Shown here: positions 16,038 to 25,361 of the stretch, piece by piece | Numbering within the stretch: the first letter of the stretch is position 1 | Layout of the letters: each line of letters starts with the position of its first letter | Notes under the pieces: model-generated | The model's database searches: none | What the model saw: only the letters and a program-made list of their open reading frames with translations | Told to the model about the DNA's origin: nothing | Made by a program: the position numbers and the translations under genes | From: Pseudomonas sp. FEN | GTDB lineage: Bacteria > Pseudomonadota > Gammaproteobacteria > Pseudomonadales > Pseudomonadaceae | NCBI RefSeq assembly: GCF_904067045.1 | Contig: NZ_CAJFDC010000001.1 | Span: 248,001-312,000, forward strand | DNA length: 64,000 bases | Direction of reading: 5' to 3'

Positions 16038-16577
16038 ATGGCGATCAAAGAAAGCATACGTCCGGGCGGCCGCAGTGCCCGGGTACAGGAATCGATTCAT
16101 CGGGCGGTCCGCGGGCTTCTCGAAGAGCAGGATCGCTCGACCCTGACCGTCCCGCAGATCGCGGCACGGGCCGGGGTCACGCCCTCGACCATCTATCGAC
16201 GCTGGGGCGACCTGGCGGTATTACTGGCGGATGTGGCCTTTGCCCGCATGCGTCCGGAAGTCGAACCGGCCAATACCGGCAGCCTGCGCGGCGACCTGCG
16301 GGCCTGGGCCGAGCAGTATCTGGATGAAATCAGCTCGGAACCGGGCCGACAGATGATGCGCGATGTGCAATGCAGCGCCACGACCGGCTATTGCACGACC
16401 ATTCTCGGCGGGCAGTTACAGACCATTCTGGATCGTTACCCGCAGGCAACGCTACCCAGCGTCGAGCGCCTGCTCGACCTGGTCGTCGCACCGACGGTGT
16501 TCCGGGTGCTGTTCGCGGAAAAGCCGTTGAGTGTCGAGGCTTTGCACCGGCAGATAGAGATCGCCCTGCAAGGCTGA
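16038..16577 (+). CDS. TetR/AcrR family transcriptional regulator
   Basis: A 179-residue repressor. The N-terminal helix-turn-helix reads LTVPQIAARAGVTPSTIYRRWGDL at residues about 37-60, the TetR signature. The C-terminal ligand domain is variable and resembles the TetR_C type found with FPTVFRVLF-like ends (APTVFRVLFAEKPLS). Divergently placed to the MFS exporter gene, it probably represses that gene and itself until a toxic ligand binds. The start ATG at 16038 follows TTAAGG. Confidence 0.88.
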   Translation: MAIKESIRPGGRSARVQESIHRAVRGLLEEQDRSTLTVPQIAARAGVTPSTIYRRWGDLAVLLADVAFARMRPEVEPANTGSLRGDLRAWAEQYLDEISSEPGRQMMRDVQCSATTGYCTTILGGQLQTILDRYPQATLPSVERLLDLVVAPTVFRVLFAEKPLSVEALHRQIEIALQG

Positions 16578-16701
16578 ACAGCCACCCGCGACACTCCACC
16601 ACGCTGCGACCTTGGTCGACACTGACGCCGCCCCGGCCATCGTGCGAGACTGTAGCGCCAGGGCTTGGCTGTCCTGGGGATGTTTTTTGCCGGGAGTTTC
16701 C

Positions 16702-19700
16702 ATGTCGCTGTCCAGCGGGCTGATCGCCGCCGTTGCCCTGGCCTATATGGCCATCATGTTTGCCATCGCCTTTTATGGCGACCGTCGTGGCACGCCCCTG
16801 CCGCCGCGCGTGCGAGCCTGGGTGTACAGCCTGTCGCTGGCCGTCTATTGCACCAGCTGGACCTTCTTCGGCGCGGTCGGCCAGGCCGCCGACCAGCTCT
16901 GGGCCTTCCTGCCGATCTACCTGGGGCCCGTGCTGTTGCTGGTATTGGCGCCCTGGGTCCTGCAAAAGATGGTGCTGATCAGCAAACAGGAAAACATCAC
17001 CTCCATCGCCGACTTCATCGCCGCCCGCTATGGCAAGTCGCAGTCTCTCGCGGTGGTGGTGGCGCTGATCTGCATGGTTGGCGTGCTGCCGTATATCGCC
17101 CTGCAACTCAAGGGCATTGTCCTGGGCGTCAACCTGCTGATCGGTGCCGGCGCCGATGCCATGGGCGTGCGGGCCCAGGACACGGCACTGATCGTGTCGC
17201 TGATCCTGGCGCTGTTCACCATCGTCTTCGGCACCCGCAACCTCGACGCCACCGAACACCACCGGGGCATGGTCCTGGCGATCGCCTTCGAAGCCCTGGT
17301 CAAGCTGTTTGCCTTTCTCGCGGTCGGTGCCTTCGTCACCTACGGCCTGTACGACGGCTTCAACGACCTGTTCGACCAGGCCCGCACCTCGGCCCTGTTG
17401 ACGCAATACTGGGAGGAAACGGTCAACTGGCCGTCCATGGTGGTACAGACCGGCGTGGCGATGATGGCGATCATCTGCCTGCCCCGGCAGTTCCACGTCA
17501 CCGTGGTGGAAAACATCGAGCCGCATGACCTGCGTCTGGCCAAGTGGGTGTTCCCCGCCTACCTGATCCTCGCGGCATTGTTCGTGGTGCCCATTGCCCT
17601 GGCCGGGCGCATGATGCTGCCCGTGGACGTATTGCGCGATTCCTACGTCATCAGCCTGCCCCTGGCCCAGGCCCATCCGGCGCTGGCCTTGCTGGCCTTT
17701 ATCGGCGGCGCGTCGGCGGCCACCGGCATGGTGATTGTCGCCAGTGTCGCACTGTCGACCATGGTCTCCAACGACATGCTGCTGCCCTGGCTGCTGCGGC
17801 GCCAGAATTCCGAGCGGCCATTCGAGGCGTTCCGCCACTGGATGCTCTCGGTGCGGCGGATCAGCATCGTCGCCATTCTGCTGCTGGCCTACGTCAGCTA
17901 CCGCCTGCTGGGCTCGACCGCGAGCCTGGCGACCATCGGCCAGATCGCCTTCGCCGCCGTCACCCAGCTGGCGCCGGCGATGCTCGGCGCGCTGTACTGG
18001 AAACAGGCCAACCGCCGCGGCGTGTTCGCCGGGATCGCCGGGGGCACGTTCCTCTGGTTCTACACCCTGGTCCTACCGATCGCCGCCCGCAGCCTGGGCT
18101 GGTCACTGAGCAGTTTTCCGGGTCTGGCCTGGCTGCACGGCAACCCGCTGAACCTGCCGATCAGCCCCCTGACCCAAGGCGTGGTGCTGTCGCTGGCGGG
18201 CAACTTCACCCTGTTCGCCTGGGTCTCGGTGCTCTCGCGCACACGGGTCTCCGAGCACTGGCAGGCCGGACGCTTTATTGGCCAGGAGCTCAACGCCCGA
18301 CCCAGTGCGCGCTCGATGCTGGCGGTACAGATCGAAGACCTGCTGACCCTCGCCGCGCGCTTTGTCGGCGAGGAACGCGCGCGCCAGAGCTTCATCCGTT
18401 TTGCCTACCGCCAGGGCAAGGGTTTCAACCCGAACCAGAACGCCGACAGCGACTGGATCGCCCACACCGAGCGCCTGCTGGCCGGGGTACTCGGAGCGTC
18501 CTCGACCCGGGCGGTGGTGAAAGCCGCCATCGAAGGGCGGGAGATGCAACTCGAAGATGTCGTCCGAATCGCCGACGAAGCCTCCGAAGTGCTGCAATTC
18601 AACCGTGCCTTGCTGCAAGGCGCCATCGAAAACATCACCCAGGGTATCAGCGTGGTTGACCAGTCCCTGAAGCTGGTGGCCTGGAACCGGCGCTATCTGG
18701 AGCTGTTCAACTACCCGGACGGCCTGATCAGCGTCGGCCGGCCGATTGCCGATATCATTCGCTACAATGCCGAACGCGGCCTGTGCGGCCCCGGCGAAGC
18801 CGAAGTACACGTCGCCCGGCGCCTGCACTGGATGCGCCAGGGCCGCGCGCACACCTCGGAACGCCTGTTCCCCAACGGACGGGTGATCGAACTGATCGGC
18901 AATCCGATGCCCGGTGGCGGCTTCGTCATGAGCTTCACTGATATCACCGCGTTTCGCGAGGCCGAACGGGCCCTCACCGAAGCCAACGAGGGCCTGGAGC
19001 AACGCGTCGCCGAGCGGACCCGCGAATTGTCGCAATTGAACCTGGCCCTGACCGAGGCCAAGAGCACGGCGGAAGCGGCCAACCAGTCCAAGACCCGTTT
19101 CCTCGCGGCGGTCAGCCACGACCTGATGCAACCGCTGAACGCCGCCCGCCTGTTCTCCGCCGCCCTCTCCCACCAGGACGACAGCCTGTCCCGGGAAGCC
19201 AAGCAACTGGTCCAGCACCTGGATAGCTCGCTACGCTCGGCCGAAGACCTGATCAGCGACCTGCTGGACATCTCACGCCTGGAGAACGGCAAGATCACGC
19301 CCAATCCGCAGCCCTTTGCCCTCAACGAACTGTTCGACACCCTCGGCGCGGAATTCAAGGCCCTGGCCCAGGAACAGGGCATGAGCTTCCGGGTCCGCGG
19401 CAGCCGCTTGCCGGTGAACAGCGACATCAAGCTGTTGCGCCGGATCCTGCAGAATTTCCTCACCAATGCCTTTCGCTATGCCAAGGGACCGGTCCTGCTG
19501 GGAGTGCGGCGCCATGGCGGACAGCTGTCGCTGGAAGTCTGGGACCGTGGGCCGGGCATCCCCGAGGATAAGCGCCAGGTGATTTTCGAGGAATTCAAAC
19601 GCCTGGACAGTCACCAGACCCGTGCCGAAAAGGGCCTCGGCCTGGGGCTGGCAATCGCCGACGGGTTGTGCCGGGTGCTCGGGCATCACCTGCAAGTGCG

Positions 19701-20172
19701 CTCCTGGCCCGGGCGCGGCAGCGTCTTCAGCGTCAGCGTGCCGATTGCCAGTCATCAGGCCAACGCGGCCGGCAACAGCGCCCCGGTCAACGGCCATGCG
19801 CTGAGTGGGGCGCAGGTGTTATGCGTGGATAACGAGGACAGTATCCTGATTGGCATGCACAGCCTGCTGACCCGCTGGGGCTGCCGGGTCTCGACCGCGC
19901 GCAATCGCGAGGAATGCGCCGCCTTGCTCGATGGCGGCCTGCGTCCGCAACTGGCGCTGGTGGACTATCACCTGGATAACGGCGAGACCGGTACCGGCTT
20001 GATGACCTGGATGCGCACGCGTCTGGCGGAACCGCTGCCCGGCGTGGTCATCAGCGCCGACCTGCGCCCGGAAACCATCGCGCAGGTGCATGGCGCCGGG
20101 TTGGAGTACCTGGCCAAGCCGGTGAAGCCGGCGGCGTTGCGAGCGTTGTTGAGTCGGCATTTGCCCCTCTGA
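16702..20172 (+). CDS. mxtR: Hybrid sensor histidine kinase with SLC5/SSS transporter domain (MxtR/CrbS type)
   Basis: An 1156-residue membrane protein. Residues about 1-500 form a 13-helix sodium:solute-symporter domain, followed by a linker, a PAS domain (about 640-750), a coiled coil, a HisKA/HATPase kinase core with phospho-acceptor H806 (AVSHDLMQPLNA), N and G boxes (NFLTNAFRYAKGP, DRGPGIPED), and a receiver domain with D1088 (LVDYHLDNG). This is the architecture of CrbS/MxtR, which with the response regulator CrbR/ErdR controls acetate and ethanol utilisation in Pseudomonas and Vibrio. The regulator partner is not next to it. ATG at 16702 follows GGGAG by 7 bases. The gene name is by architecture only. 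Confidence 0.85.
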   Translation: MSLSSGLIAAVALAYMAIMFAIAFYGDRRGTPLPPRVRAWVYSLSLAVYCTSWTFFGAVGQAADQLWAFLPIYLGPVLLLVLAPWVLQKMVLISKQENITSIADFIAARYGKSQSLAVVVALICMVGVLPYIALQLKGIVLGVNLLIGAGADAMGVRAQDTALIVSLILALFTIVFGTRNLDATEHHRGMVLAIAFEALVKLFAFLAVGAFVTYGLYDGFNDLFDQARTSALLTQYWEETVNWPSMVVQTGVAMMAIICLPRQFHVTVVENIEPHDLRLAKWVFPAYLILAALFVVPIALAGRMMLPVDVLRDSYVISLPLAQAHPALALLAFIGGASAATGMVIVASVALSTMVSNDMLLPWLLRRQNSERPFEAFRHWMLSVRRISIVAILLLAYVSYRLLGSTASLATIGQIAFAAVTQLAPAMLGALYWKQANRRGVFAGIAGGTFLWFYTLVLPIAARSLGWSLSSFPGLAWLHGNPLNLPISPLTQGVVLSLAGNFTLFAWVSVLSRTRVSEHWQAGRFIGQELNARPSARSMLAVQIEDLLTLAARFVGEERARQSFIRFAYRQGKGFNPNQNADSDWIAHTERLLAGVLGASSTRAVVKAAIEGREMQLEDVVRIADEASEVLQFNRALLQGAIENITQGISVVDQSLKLVAWNRRYLELFNYPDGLISVGRPIADIIRYNAERGLCGPGEAEVHVARRLHWMRQGRAHTSERLFPNGRVIELIGNPMPGGGFVMSFTDITAFREAERALTEANEGLEQRVAERTRELSQLNLALTEAKSTAEAANQSKTRFLAAVSHDLMQPLNAARLFSAALSHQDDSLSREAKQLVQHLDSSLRSAEDLISDLLDISRLENGKITPNPQPFALNELFDTLGAEFKALAQEQGMSFRVRGSRLPVNSDIKLLRRILQNFLTNAFRYAKGPVLLGVRRHGGQLSLEVWDRGPGIPEDKRQVIFEEFKRLDSHQTRAEKGLGLGLAIADGLCRVLGHHLQVRSWPGRGSVFSVSVPIASHQANAAGNSAPVNGHALSGAQVLCVDNEDSILIGMHSLLTRWGCRVSTARNREECAALLDGGLRPQLALVDYHLDNGETGTGLMTWMRTRLAEPLPGVVISADLRPETIAQVHGAGLEYLAKPVKPAALRALLSRHLPL

Positions 20173-20233
20173 ACACTTCACCGACGCTTTCGCTGCGATG
20201 CGGCGTCCCGATGATCGTGCCCGACCTGACGGA

Positions 20234-21712
20234 TTACTCCGGCATTTGCATCACGCCGTCCTCATCGGTCATCGCCCGCTCCAGCAGCTCCGCCGGCAGG
20301 CTCTTGCTGGCCCGCGCGCCCAGCAGCTTGAGCTGTTCGCTGCGGCTGACCAGGTTGCCACGTCCCTCCGTCAGCTTGTTCCGTGCCGCGGCGTAGGCCT
20401 TGTCCAGTTGCTGGAGGCGATTACCGACCTCGTCCAGGTCCTGGATGAACAACACGAACTTGTCATACAGCCAACCGGCGCGCTCGGCGATTTCCCGGGC
20501 GTTCTGGCTCTGGCGCTCCTGCTTCCAGAGGCTGTCGATCACCCGCAAGGTAGCGAGCAAGGTGGTCGGGCTGACAATCACGATATTGCGGTCGAAAGCT
20601 TCCTGGAACAGGTTCGGCTCGGCCTGCAAGGCCGCCGAAAACGCCGCTTCAATGGGCACGAAGAGCAGGACGAAATCCAGGCTGTGCAGACCCTCCAGGC
20701 GCTTGTAATCCTTGCCGGCCAAGCCCTTCACATGATTGCGCAGCGACAGCACATGCTGCTTGAGCGCCGCCTGGCCGATGACCTCATCATCGGCCCCCAC
20801 GTATTGTTGATAAGCCGTCAGGCTGACCTTGGAGTCCACCACCACCTGCTTGTCACCCGGTAGCAGGATCAGCACATCCGGCTGGAAACGCTCGCCATCC
20901 GGCCCCTTCAGGCTGACCTGGGTCTGGTACTCGCGGCCCTTTTCCAGCCCGGCATGTTCCAGCACGCGCTCAAGAATCAGCTCCCCCCAGTTGCCCTGGG
21001 TCTTCTGGCCCTTGAGTGCCCGGGTCAGGTTGGTCGCCTCATCACTCAGGCGCAGGTTCAGCTGCTGCAGACGCTCCAGCTCCTTGCCCAGGGAGAAGCG
21101 CTCGCGGGCCTCCTGTTGATAACTATCTTCCACGCGTTTTTCGAAGGACTGGATACGTTCCTTCAGCGGATCGAGCAATTGTCCGAGGCGTTGCTGGCTG
21201 TTTTCGGCAAATCGCGCCTCGCGCTCGTCGAAGATCTTTCCGGCCAGTTCGGCAAACTGCGCGCGCAACTCATCCCGCGAACCCTGCAGGTCGTCCAGGC
21301 GTTGCTGATGACTGTCCTGCTGCTCGCGCAACTCGGCGCTCAACGAGGCCGCCTGGGCATCCAACCGGCGCAGCTCGGCCTCCTTCTGGGCGCGCTCGAG
21401 GTTCCAGGCATGGGCGGCGTCGCGGGCGTTGTCACGCTCGATCTGCAGCAATTCGACTTCCCGGCGCAACGCCGCCAGTTCCGCCTGCTTGACGGCATTG
21501 GCCTGACTCAGGTCGCTGACCTCGTCACGGCTGGCATCCAGCTGTGCGCCGAGACCGTCCAACCCCAACCGGGCACCGCTCAAACGCTCGTCCAACAGCA
21601 GCAACTCGGCCTGGGCGACGCTCGCCCGGCGCTGTAACTGCCAGGCCAACGCCAGTAACGGCAGCGCCGCGCCCGCCAAGCCGAGCAAGAGACTGGTCAG
21701 ATCCAACGCCAT
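20234..21712 (-). CDS. rmuC: DNA recombination protein RmuC
   Basis: A 492-residue protein with one N-terminal transmembrane helix (about 5-23), a long coiled coil (about 35-250) and a C-terminal PD-(D/E)XK nuclease-like domain, including QPDVLILLPGDKQVVVDSKVSL, where D and the D-S-K triad mark the endonuclease fold, and DFVLLFVPIEAAF. RmuC limits inversions at short inverted repeats and has been linked to phage defence-like cleavage in some reports. ATG at 21712 is used because GGGAG is 6 bases upstream. It converges on the kinase gene, 61 bp apart. Confidence 0.92.
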   Translation of the reverse strand: MALDLTSLLLGLAGAALPLLALAWQLQRRASVAQAELLLLDERLSGARLGLDGLGAQLDASRDEVSDLSQANAVKQAELAALRREVELLQIERDNARDAAHAWNLERAQKEAELRRLDAQAASLSAELREQQDSHQQRLDDLQGSRDELRAQFAELAGKIFDEREARFAENSQQRLGQLLDPLKERIQSFEKRVEDSYQQEARERFSLGKELERLQQLNLRLSDEATNLTRALKGQKTQGNWGELILERVLEHAGLEKGREYQTQVSLKGPDGERFQPDVLILLPGDKQVVVDSKVSLTAYQQYVGADDEVIGQAALKQHVLSLRNHVKGLAGKDYKRLEGLHSLDFVLLFVPIEAAFSAALQAEPNLFQEAFDRNIVIVSPTTLLATLRVIDSLWKQERQSQNAREIAERAGWLYDKFVLFIQDLDEVGNRLQQLDKAYAAARNKLTEGRGNLVSRSEQLKLLGARASKSLPAELLERAMTDEDGVMQMPE

Positions 21713-22777
21713 AAGGACTCCCAAGGTGCCAACCCAGTGTAAAGAATCAAGGGTAACGAACGTGACCGGCCACGGACAGCTCGACCAGAGTAGAAATCGT
21801 ATCGGCCGTGGACGGCGGCAAGGAACCTGACCGAAGTTTCATGTGGCATTGCACGCCAGATCGCGGGGCGCGCCACTCTACGCTGTTTTTCGTACAGGTA
21901 AAGTCGAAAAAACGCCGCATGCCCGTGCTAGAGCAAGCGCGTGGGACAATCCACAGAAGCTGTGGATAACTCAGTGGACAACCCCTCTCCAACCCTCGCA
22001 AAGCCGCATGGAATGGGGCTCGCAGTCAAACTGTCGATTTTTTCACCAATAAAAAAAGACGATATTTTTCATTGACTTGTATTGGCGATACAGGCATTCG
22101 GGCGACAGATTGCGTGGATGACAGTCCGGTGACAAGCCGTGCCGTAATTGTGCACAAGTAGTGCGACAACGGTTATATCGACGCACCTTTTTTGCACAGA
22201 GCGGGCAAGCCGTCTTTTTTATCAGCCCTGGCGCTCGCACATAATCCCCCTCGCGCCAGAGGCTTCGCAGCCCCGTCGATGAGTCCTCGGCGCGACGGAA
22301 GGCGGCGCCCTGAAGCAGTTTTTTTGCTAAGACACTTCCCTTATCCATTTCAATGCGCTACTATCCGCCTCGTTAGTACCAAGCTGAAAGTCAATTCTGG
22401 TCGAACATATCCCTCCAGGCGCTTTCCAAATGGATCAGCCGCTTGAAAAAGGAATCGACCCCTCGATGGTTTCCAGGTAAATCTTCCCACAGCCCAAATG
22501 TTGAAGGCTGCTGCGGAACGTTATTACTCTGACCGAACCAACCTGCAAGATTGATCAGGATCTTCACCCCGGGCCCAGAACCTTTGCCCTTGTCGTGATT
22601 GCCTGCCCTCCTGAGTACCTACCTGCCAGCCCAAGCGCCACTTATCTCATGCGCTTCAAACTGGCTGCTTTGTTCCAGTCAGGTTCTTCGTCCGCCCCAA
22701 GATGGTTCGACGCTACTGGAACGTTTTAACGTTGCACGGATCAGATTCCGTGTCATTTGCAGGAACACCTAATAATC
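21713..22777. other. Long intergenic region without a recognisable gene
   Basis: About 1 kb separates rmuC from the 74-residue gene. It is notably more AT-rich than the rest between 22030 and 22210. It holds a cluster of DnaA-box-like sequences (21946-21981), a TTGACT followed directly by TGTAT-TGGCG-ATACA at 22072-22092, two short T-runs (22037-22043 and 22214-22219) and several small hairpins. Short open frames here show no family features. The last 400 bases could be a long 5' leader of the small gene or an unrecognised small RNA; sequence alone does not decide. Confidence 0.5.
21946..21981. promoter_or_regulatory. Cluster of DnaA-box-like sites
   Basis: TGTGGATAA at 21961-21969 is an exact reverse complement of the DnaA box TTATCCACA. 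ATCCACAG at 21949-21956 faces it as a perfect 8-bp inverted repeat with a 3-base loop, and AGTGGACAA at 21973-21981 is a two-mismatch copy in the same direction. The three lie within 36 bp. Confidence 0.4.
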
Positions 22778-23002
22778 ATGTCGACTCAAATCCATACCCA
22801 GGATGCCATTCGCACCCTGACCAACGCCTTCGCACCGATGAACTGCCTGATCATGGCCGCTCGCAAAGGCTGCTTCAGCTTCACGCTGGTCAACGAACAC
22901 GGTATCGCCCGTCATAGTGAACGCCTGTATCCGGACCAGTACTCCAGCGCCGAGCCGCTGCAAGCGGTCATCGACCGTACTCGCCAGGCCCTGGTTGCCT
23001 GA
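22778..23002 (+). CDS. Small conserved Pseudomonas protein (74 residues)
   Basis: A 74-residue soluble protein starting at ATG 22778, with AGGA about 14 bases upstream and a clear terminator after the stop. It has no domain name that I know, but the sequence is compact and well formed (CLIMAARKGCFSFTLVNEHG, then a C-terminal helix LQAVIDRTRQALV), codon use matches nearby genes, and similar short proteins occur across Pseudomonas. It would be transcribed from the long AT-rich region upstream. Role unknown; a small regulatory or stress protein is possible. Confidence 0.7.
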   Translation: MSTQIHTQDAIRTLTNAFAPMNCLIMAARKGCFSFTLVNEHGIARHSERLYPDQYSSAEPLQAVIDRTRQALVA

Positions 23003-23057
23003 AGCTCGGCGGCCCACTGAAGCTCGACTGAGTGAGCTTCGAAACAAGCCGTAACCC

Positions 23058-23090
23058 AAAAGCCCGGCCCGCGCAGCCGGGCTTTTTATT
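23058..23090 (+). terminator. Rho-independent terminator of the 74-residue protein gene
   Basis: AGCCCGGC-CCGCGCA-GCCGGGCT followed by TTTTATT, 56 bp past the stop codon. Confidence 0.85.
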
Positions 23091-23214
23091 GCCTGAAGTT
23101 TCGCGATTTTGCCGGTATTACTCAGTACGAATGAATATATAAGCCACGTGCTCACGGCTTAAATATTTTAAAAACAGTCCTTTACAACAAAGATATGACA
23201 CTACACTTCAACTC

Positions 23215-23232
23215 AAGCGGCCCGGGCCGCTT
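23215..23232. repeat. 18-bp perfect palindrome
   Basis: AAGCGGCCCGGGCCGCTT equals its own reverse complement. It sits at the boundary between an AT-rich stretch (23100-23212) and the GC-rich 5' region of the phage-like gene. No T-tract follows, so it is not a standard terminator. Confidence 0.6.
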
Positions 23233-23323
23233 CCGGCGGGCCTGAACGCCTCCACCGCTGCCAGGGGCCAGGCCACGCCGACCAATAAAAATTGCCGATC
23301 ACGGCAGGAGCATCGAGGGTGTC

Positions 23324-23806
23324 ATGGGTATCGCCGCCAGGGAACTGCGCCTTTATGTGATTCGTCCGACCCTGATGTACCTGGGCCGCCACAGCCCGAG
23401 CGCCGAAGCGCTGCTGCTGGGCGTCGCCGCCAGCCAGTCGGACCTGGGCTCGGCCCTGCACGATCGTCACGGCCACGGCCTGTATTGCATCGACGAAAAT
23501 CGCCACGCCGCGCTCTGGGACCGCTACCTGGCCACGGACCCCGAACTGGCCAGCCTGGTTCGCGGTCTTGCCAGCCAGCACGCGTTTTTAAGCAGCCCGC
23601 ACCTGGAACTCGCCGTGAACCTGCGCTACGCCACCGCCATTGCCTGGCTGCTGGTGGAGGAACAACACCCCGACCTGCCCGCCATCGACGATCTGCTCGG
23701 CATGGCCCGGATCTGGCGACAGACTTTCCAGCCCCAGGGACGCTTACGCGACTTCACTCGCGCCTGGCAAAGTTGTGACTCATCAGTCACTCCGATGGTC
23801 TGCTAG
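23324..23806 (+). CDS. Phage-like orphan protein, lysozyme/tail-associated hypothetical
   Basis: A 160-residue protein starting at ATG 23324. The pattern ELRLYVIRPTLMYLG, SAEALLLGVAASQSDLG, GLYCIDENRH and RYATAIAWLL resembles conserved hypothetical proteins of tailed phages in which AAQES...GxYQIEP-like blocks recall a lytic-transglycosylase fold. Here the Glu of AAQES-type motifs appears as Gln/Ser (AASQSDLG), so catalysis may be lost. It stands alone between a small core gene and fadL with no other phage gene near, so it is either a domesticated copy or a remnant. The similarity is from memory and should be treated as tentative. Confidence 0.6.
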   Translation: MGIAARELRLYVIRPTLMYLGRHSPSAEALLLGVAASQSDLGSALHDRHGHGLYCIDENRHAALWDRYLATDPELASLVRGLASQHAFLSSPHLELAVNLRYATAIAWLLVEEQHPDLPAIDDLLGMARIWRQTFQPQGRLRDFTRAWQSCDSSVTPMVC

Positions 23807-23950
23807 AGCAAATGATCAATATCTGAAAAAACCCAGCCATCTTGGTCGGATTGTCCTACAAAACCGCTCTATCTCCTGCAATACAGCCTATAGCGCCGAA
23901 GCGAAAATGTTGGTAGTTTTCGCCACGGTGATCACCACGGAGTTCTAATA

Positions 23951-25213
23951 ATGAAAAAAGTAATGCTCAAGACCACACTCAGCCTCGCCGTTGCTTTGGC
24001 ATCCACCCAGTTGTTCGCGAGTGGCTTTGCCCTCAACGAACAGAGCATCAGCGGGATGGGGACCGGTTATGCGGGTCGATCTTCTTCTGCCGAAGATGCA
24101 AGCACCGTCTACGGTAACCCTGCCGGTATGTCCCGCCTCAAGGGCCAGCAAATCACCGTCGGCGCCGCGGCCATCGATGCTTCGACCGACATCAAGAACG
24201 TCAGCGGCCGCTCAAGCGGCCAGAACGATGGCGATATGGTTCCGTTCACCACGGTGCCAATGGCGTTCTATACCAACCAGCTCAACGATCAATGGTCGAT
24301 CGGCTTCGGTGCCTATGCCCCCTTCGGGCTAATCACCAACTACGGCTCCAACTTCCAGGGCCGTGCCTTCGGCAGCAAGAGCGAAGTCAAGGTCGTGACC
24401 GTCCAGCCAACCATCAGTTATGCCTTCAACGATAAGGTATCGATTGGTTTCGGTCCTACCTTCAACCGTATTTCCGGTGAGCTGCAATCGGACCTGGCGG
24501 TGCCTCTGGCTTCCGGCGATACCAATGTCAGGGTCAAAGGCGACGATACGGCCTGGGGCTACAACATCGGTCTCCTGGTCCAAGCCACCGACACCACCCG
24601 CGTCGGCCTGACCTACCACTCGAAAGTCGACTACAAGCTCGACGGCCACACGGACGTCACTTCCGGTGGCAGCCCCCTGGTACAGACCAATCGCTACGAT
24701 GCCTCGCTGAAAATCGCGACACCAGAATCGTACGACCTGTCGGTCACCCAGAATCTGACCGATGCCTGGAACCTGTATGCCGGTACGACCTGGACACGTT
24801 GGAGCCGCCTGAAAGACATTACCATCAACAACCAGGGCGTGAGCGGCGGGCTCTCTCCAGCACTCTTCAGCACGATCACCGAACCGCAGAACTGGCACGA
24901 TACCTGGGCCTACGCCTTGGGGACCTCCTACCAATTGGACAAACAGTGGGTCTTGCGGGCCGGCTTGAGCTTCGATCAGTCGCCAACCAACAACAAGGAT
25001 CGTTCGCCGCGTATCCCAACGGGTGATCGGAAAATCTTCAGTGTGGGTGCCGGCTATGCCATCACCAATGATCTGACTATCGATGCAGCACTTTCCTACC
25101 TCAAGGAAGAAGATATCTCGGTCAGCAAAAGCAATCCACTGGGCAGCAGCTACAGCGCCACTTACAAGAACAGCGCATGGGGCTACGGCCTGGGCGCTAC
25201 GTACAAGTTCTGA
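23951..25213 (+). CDS. FadL-family outer-membrane transport protein (OMPP1/TodX)
   Basis: A 420-residue beta-barrel porin. A signal peptide ends at about LFA-SGF (residue 24), after which the mature N-terminus begins SGFALNEQSISGMGTGYAGR, the hatch-domain signature of FadL. The NPAGM motif follows at about residue 57. The chain ends in Phe (TYKF), the BamA-recognised terminal residue. FadL proteins take up long-chain fatty acids or other hydrophobic molecules by lateral diffusion. ATG at 23951 follows CGGAG by 9 bases. Monocistronic, with its own terminator. Confidence 0.9.
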   Translation: MKKVMLKTTLSLAVALASTQLFASGFALNEQSISGMGTGYAGRSSSAEDASTVYGNPAGMSRLKGQQITVGAAAIDASTDIKNVSGRSSGQNDGDMVPFTTVPMAFYTNQLNDQWSIGFGAYAPFGLITNYGSNFQGRAFGSKSEVKVVTVQPTISYAFNDKVSIGFGPTFNRISGELQSDLAVPLASGDTNVRVKGDDTAWGYNIGLLVQATDTTRVGLTYHSKVDYKLDGHTDVTSGGSPLVQTNRYDASLKIATPESYDLSVTQNLTDAWNLYAGTTWTRWSRLKDITINNQGVSGGLSPALFSTITEPQNWHDTWAYALGTSYQLDKQWVLRAGLSFDQSPTNNKDRSPRIPTGDRKIFSVGAGYAITNDLTIDAALSYLKEEDISVSKSNPLGSSYSATYKNSAWGYGLGATYKF

Positions 25214-25248
25214 TCCACGACAGGCCTGAACCGCTCGTCAGCTGGATA

Positions 25249-25282
25249 GAAAAAACCCGCATCGTCTGATGCGGGTTTTTTA
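25249..25282 (+). terminator. Rho-independent terminator of the fadL-type gene
   Basis: AAACCCGCATC-GTCT-GATGCGGGTTT followed by TTTTA; A-rich on the other side, so it may also stop transcription from the converging MFS operon. Confidence 0.88.
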
Positions 25283-25361
25283 TTGCACGCTATTTATCAG
25301 AGCCTCGACCCGTACCCGTCTCCAGCCCCTCGATCAGGACCGAGCCCCGGCTGGCCGACCG

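Noticed and set aside
16330-17838. Minus-strand open frame of 502 codons
   Set aside because: It is a shadow of the tetR and MxtR-like genes, with Gly/Gln/His-rich low-complexity text and no domain.
21747-22446. Short open frames in the rmuC-downstream gap
   Set aside because: None has a ribosome site or a sensible composition, and they overlap on both strands.
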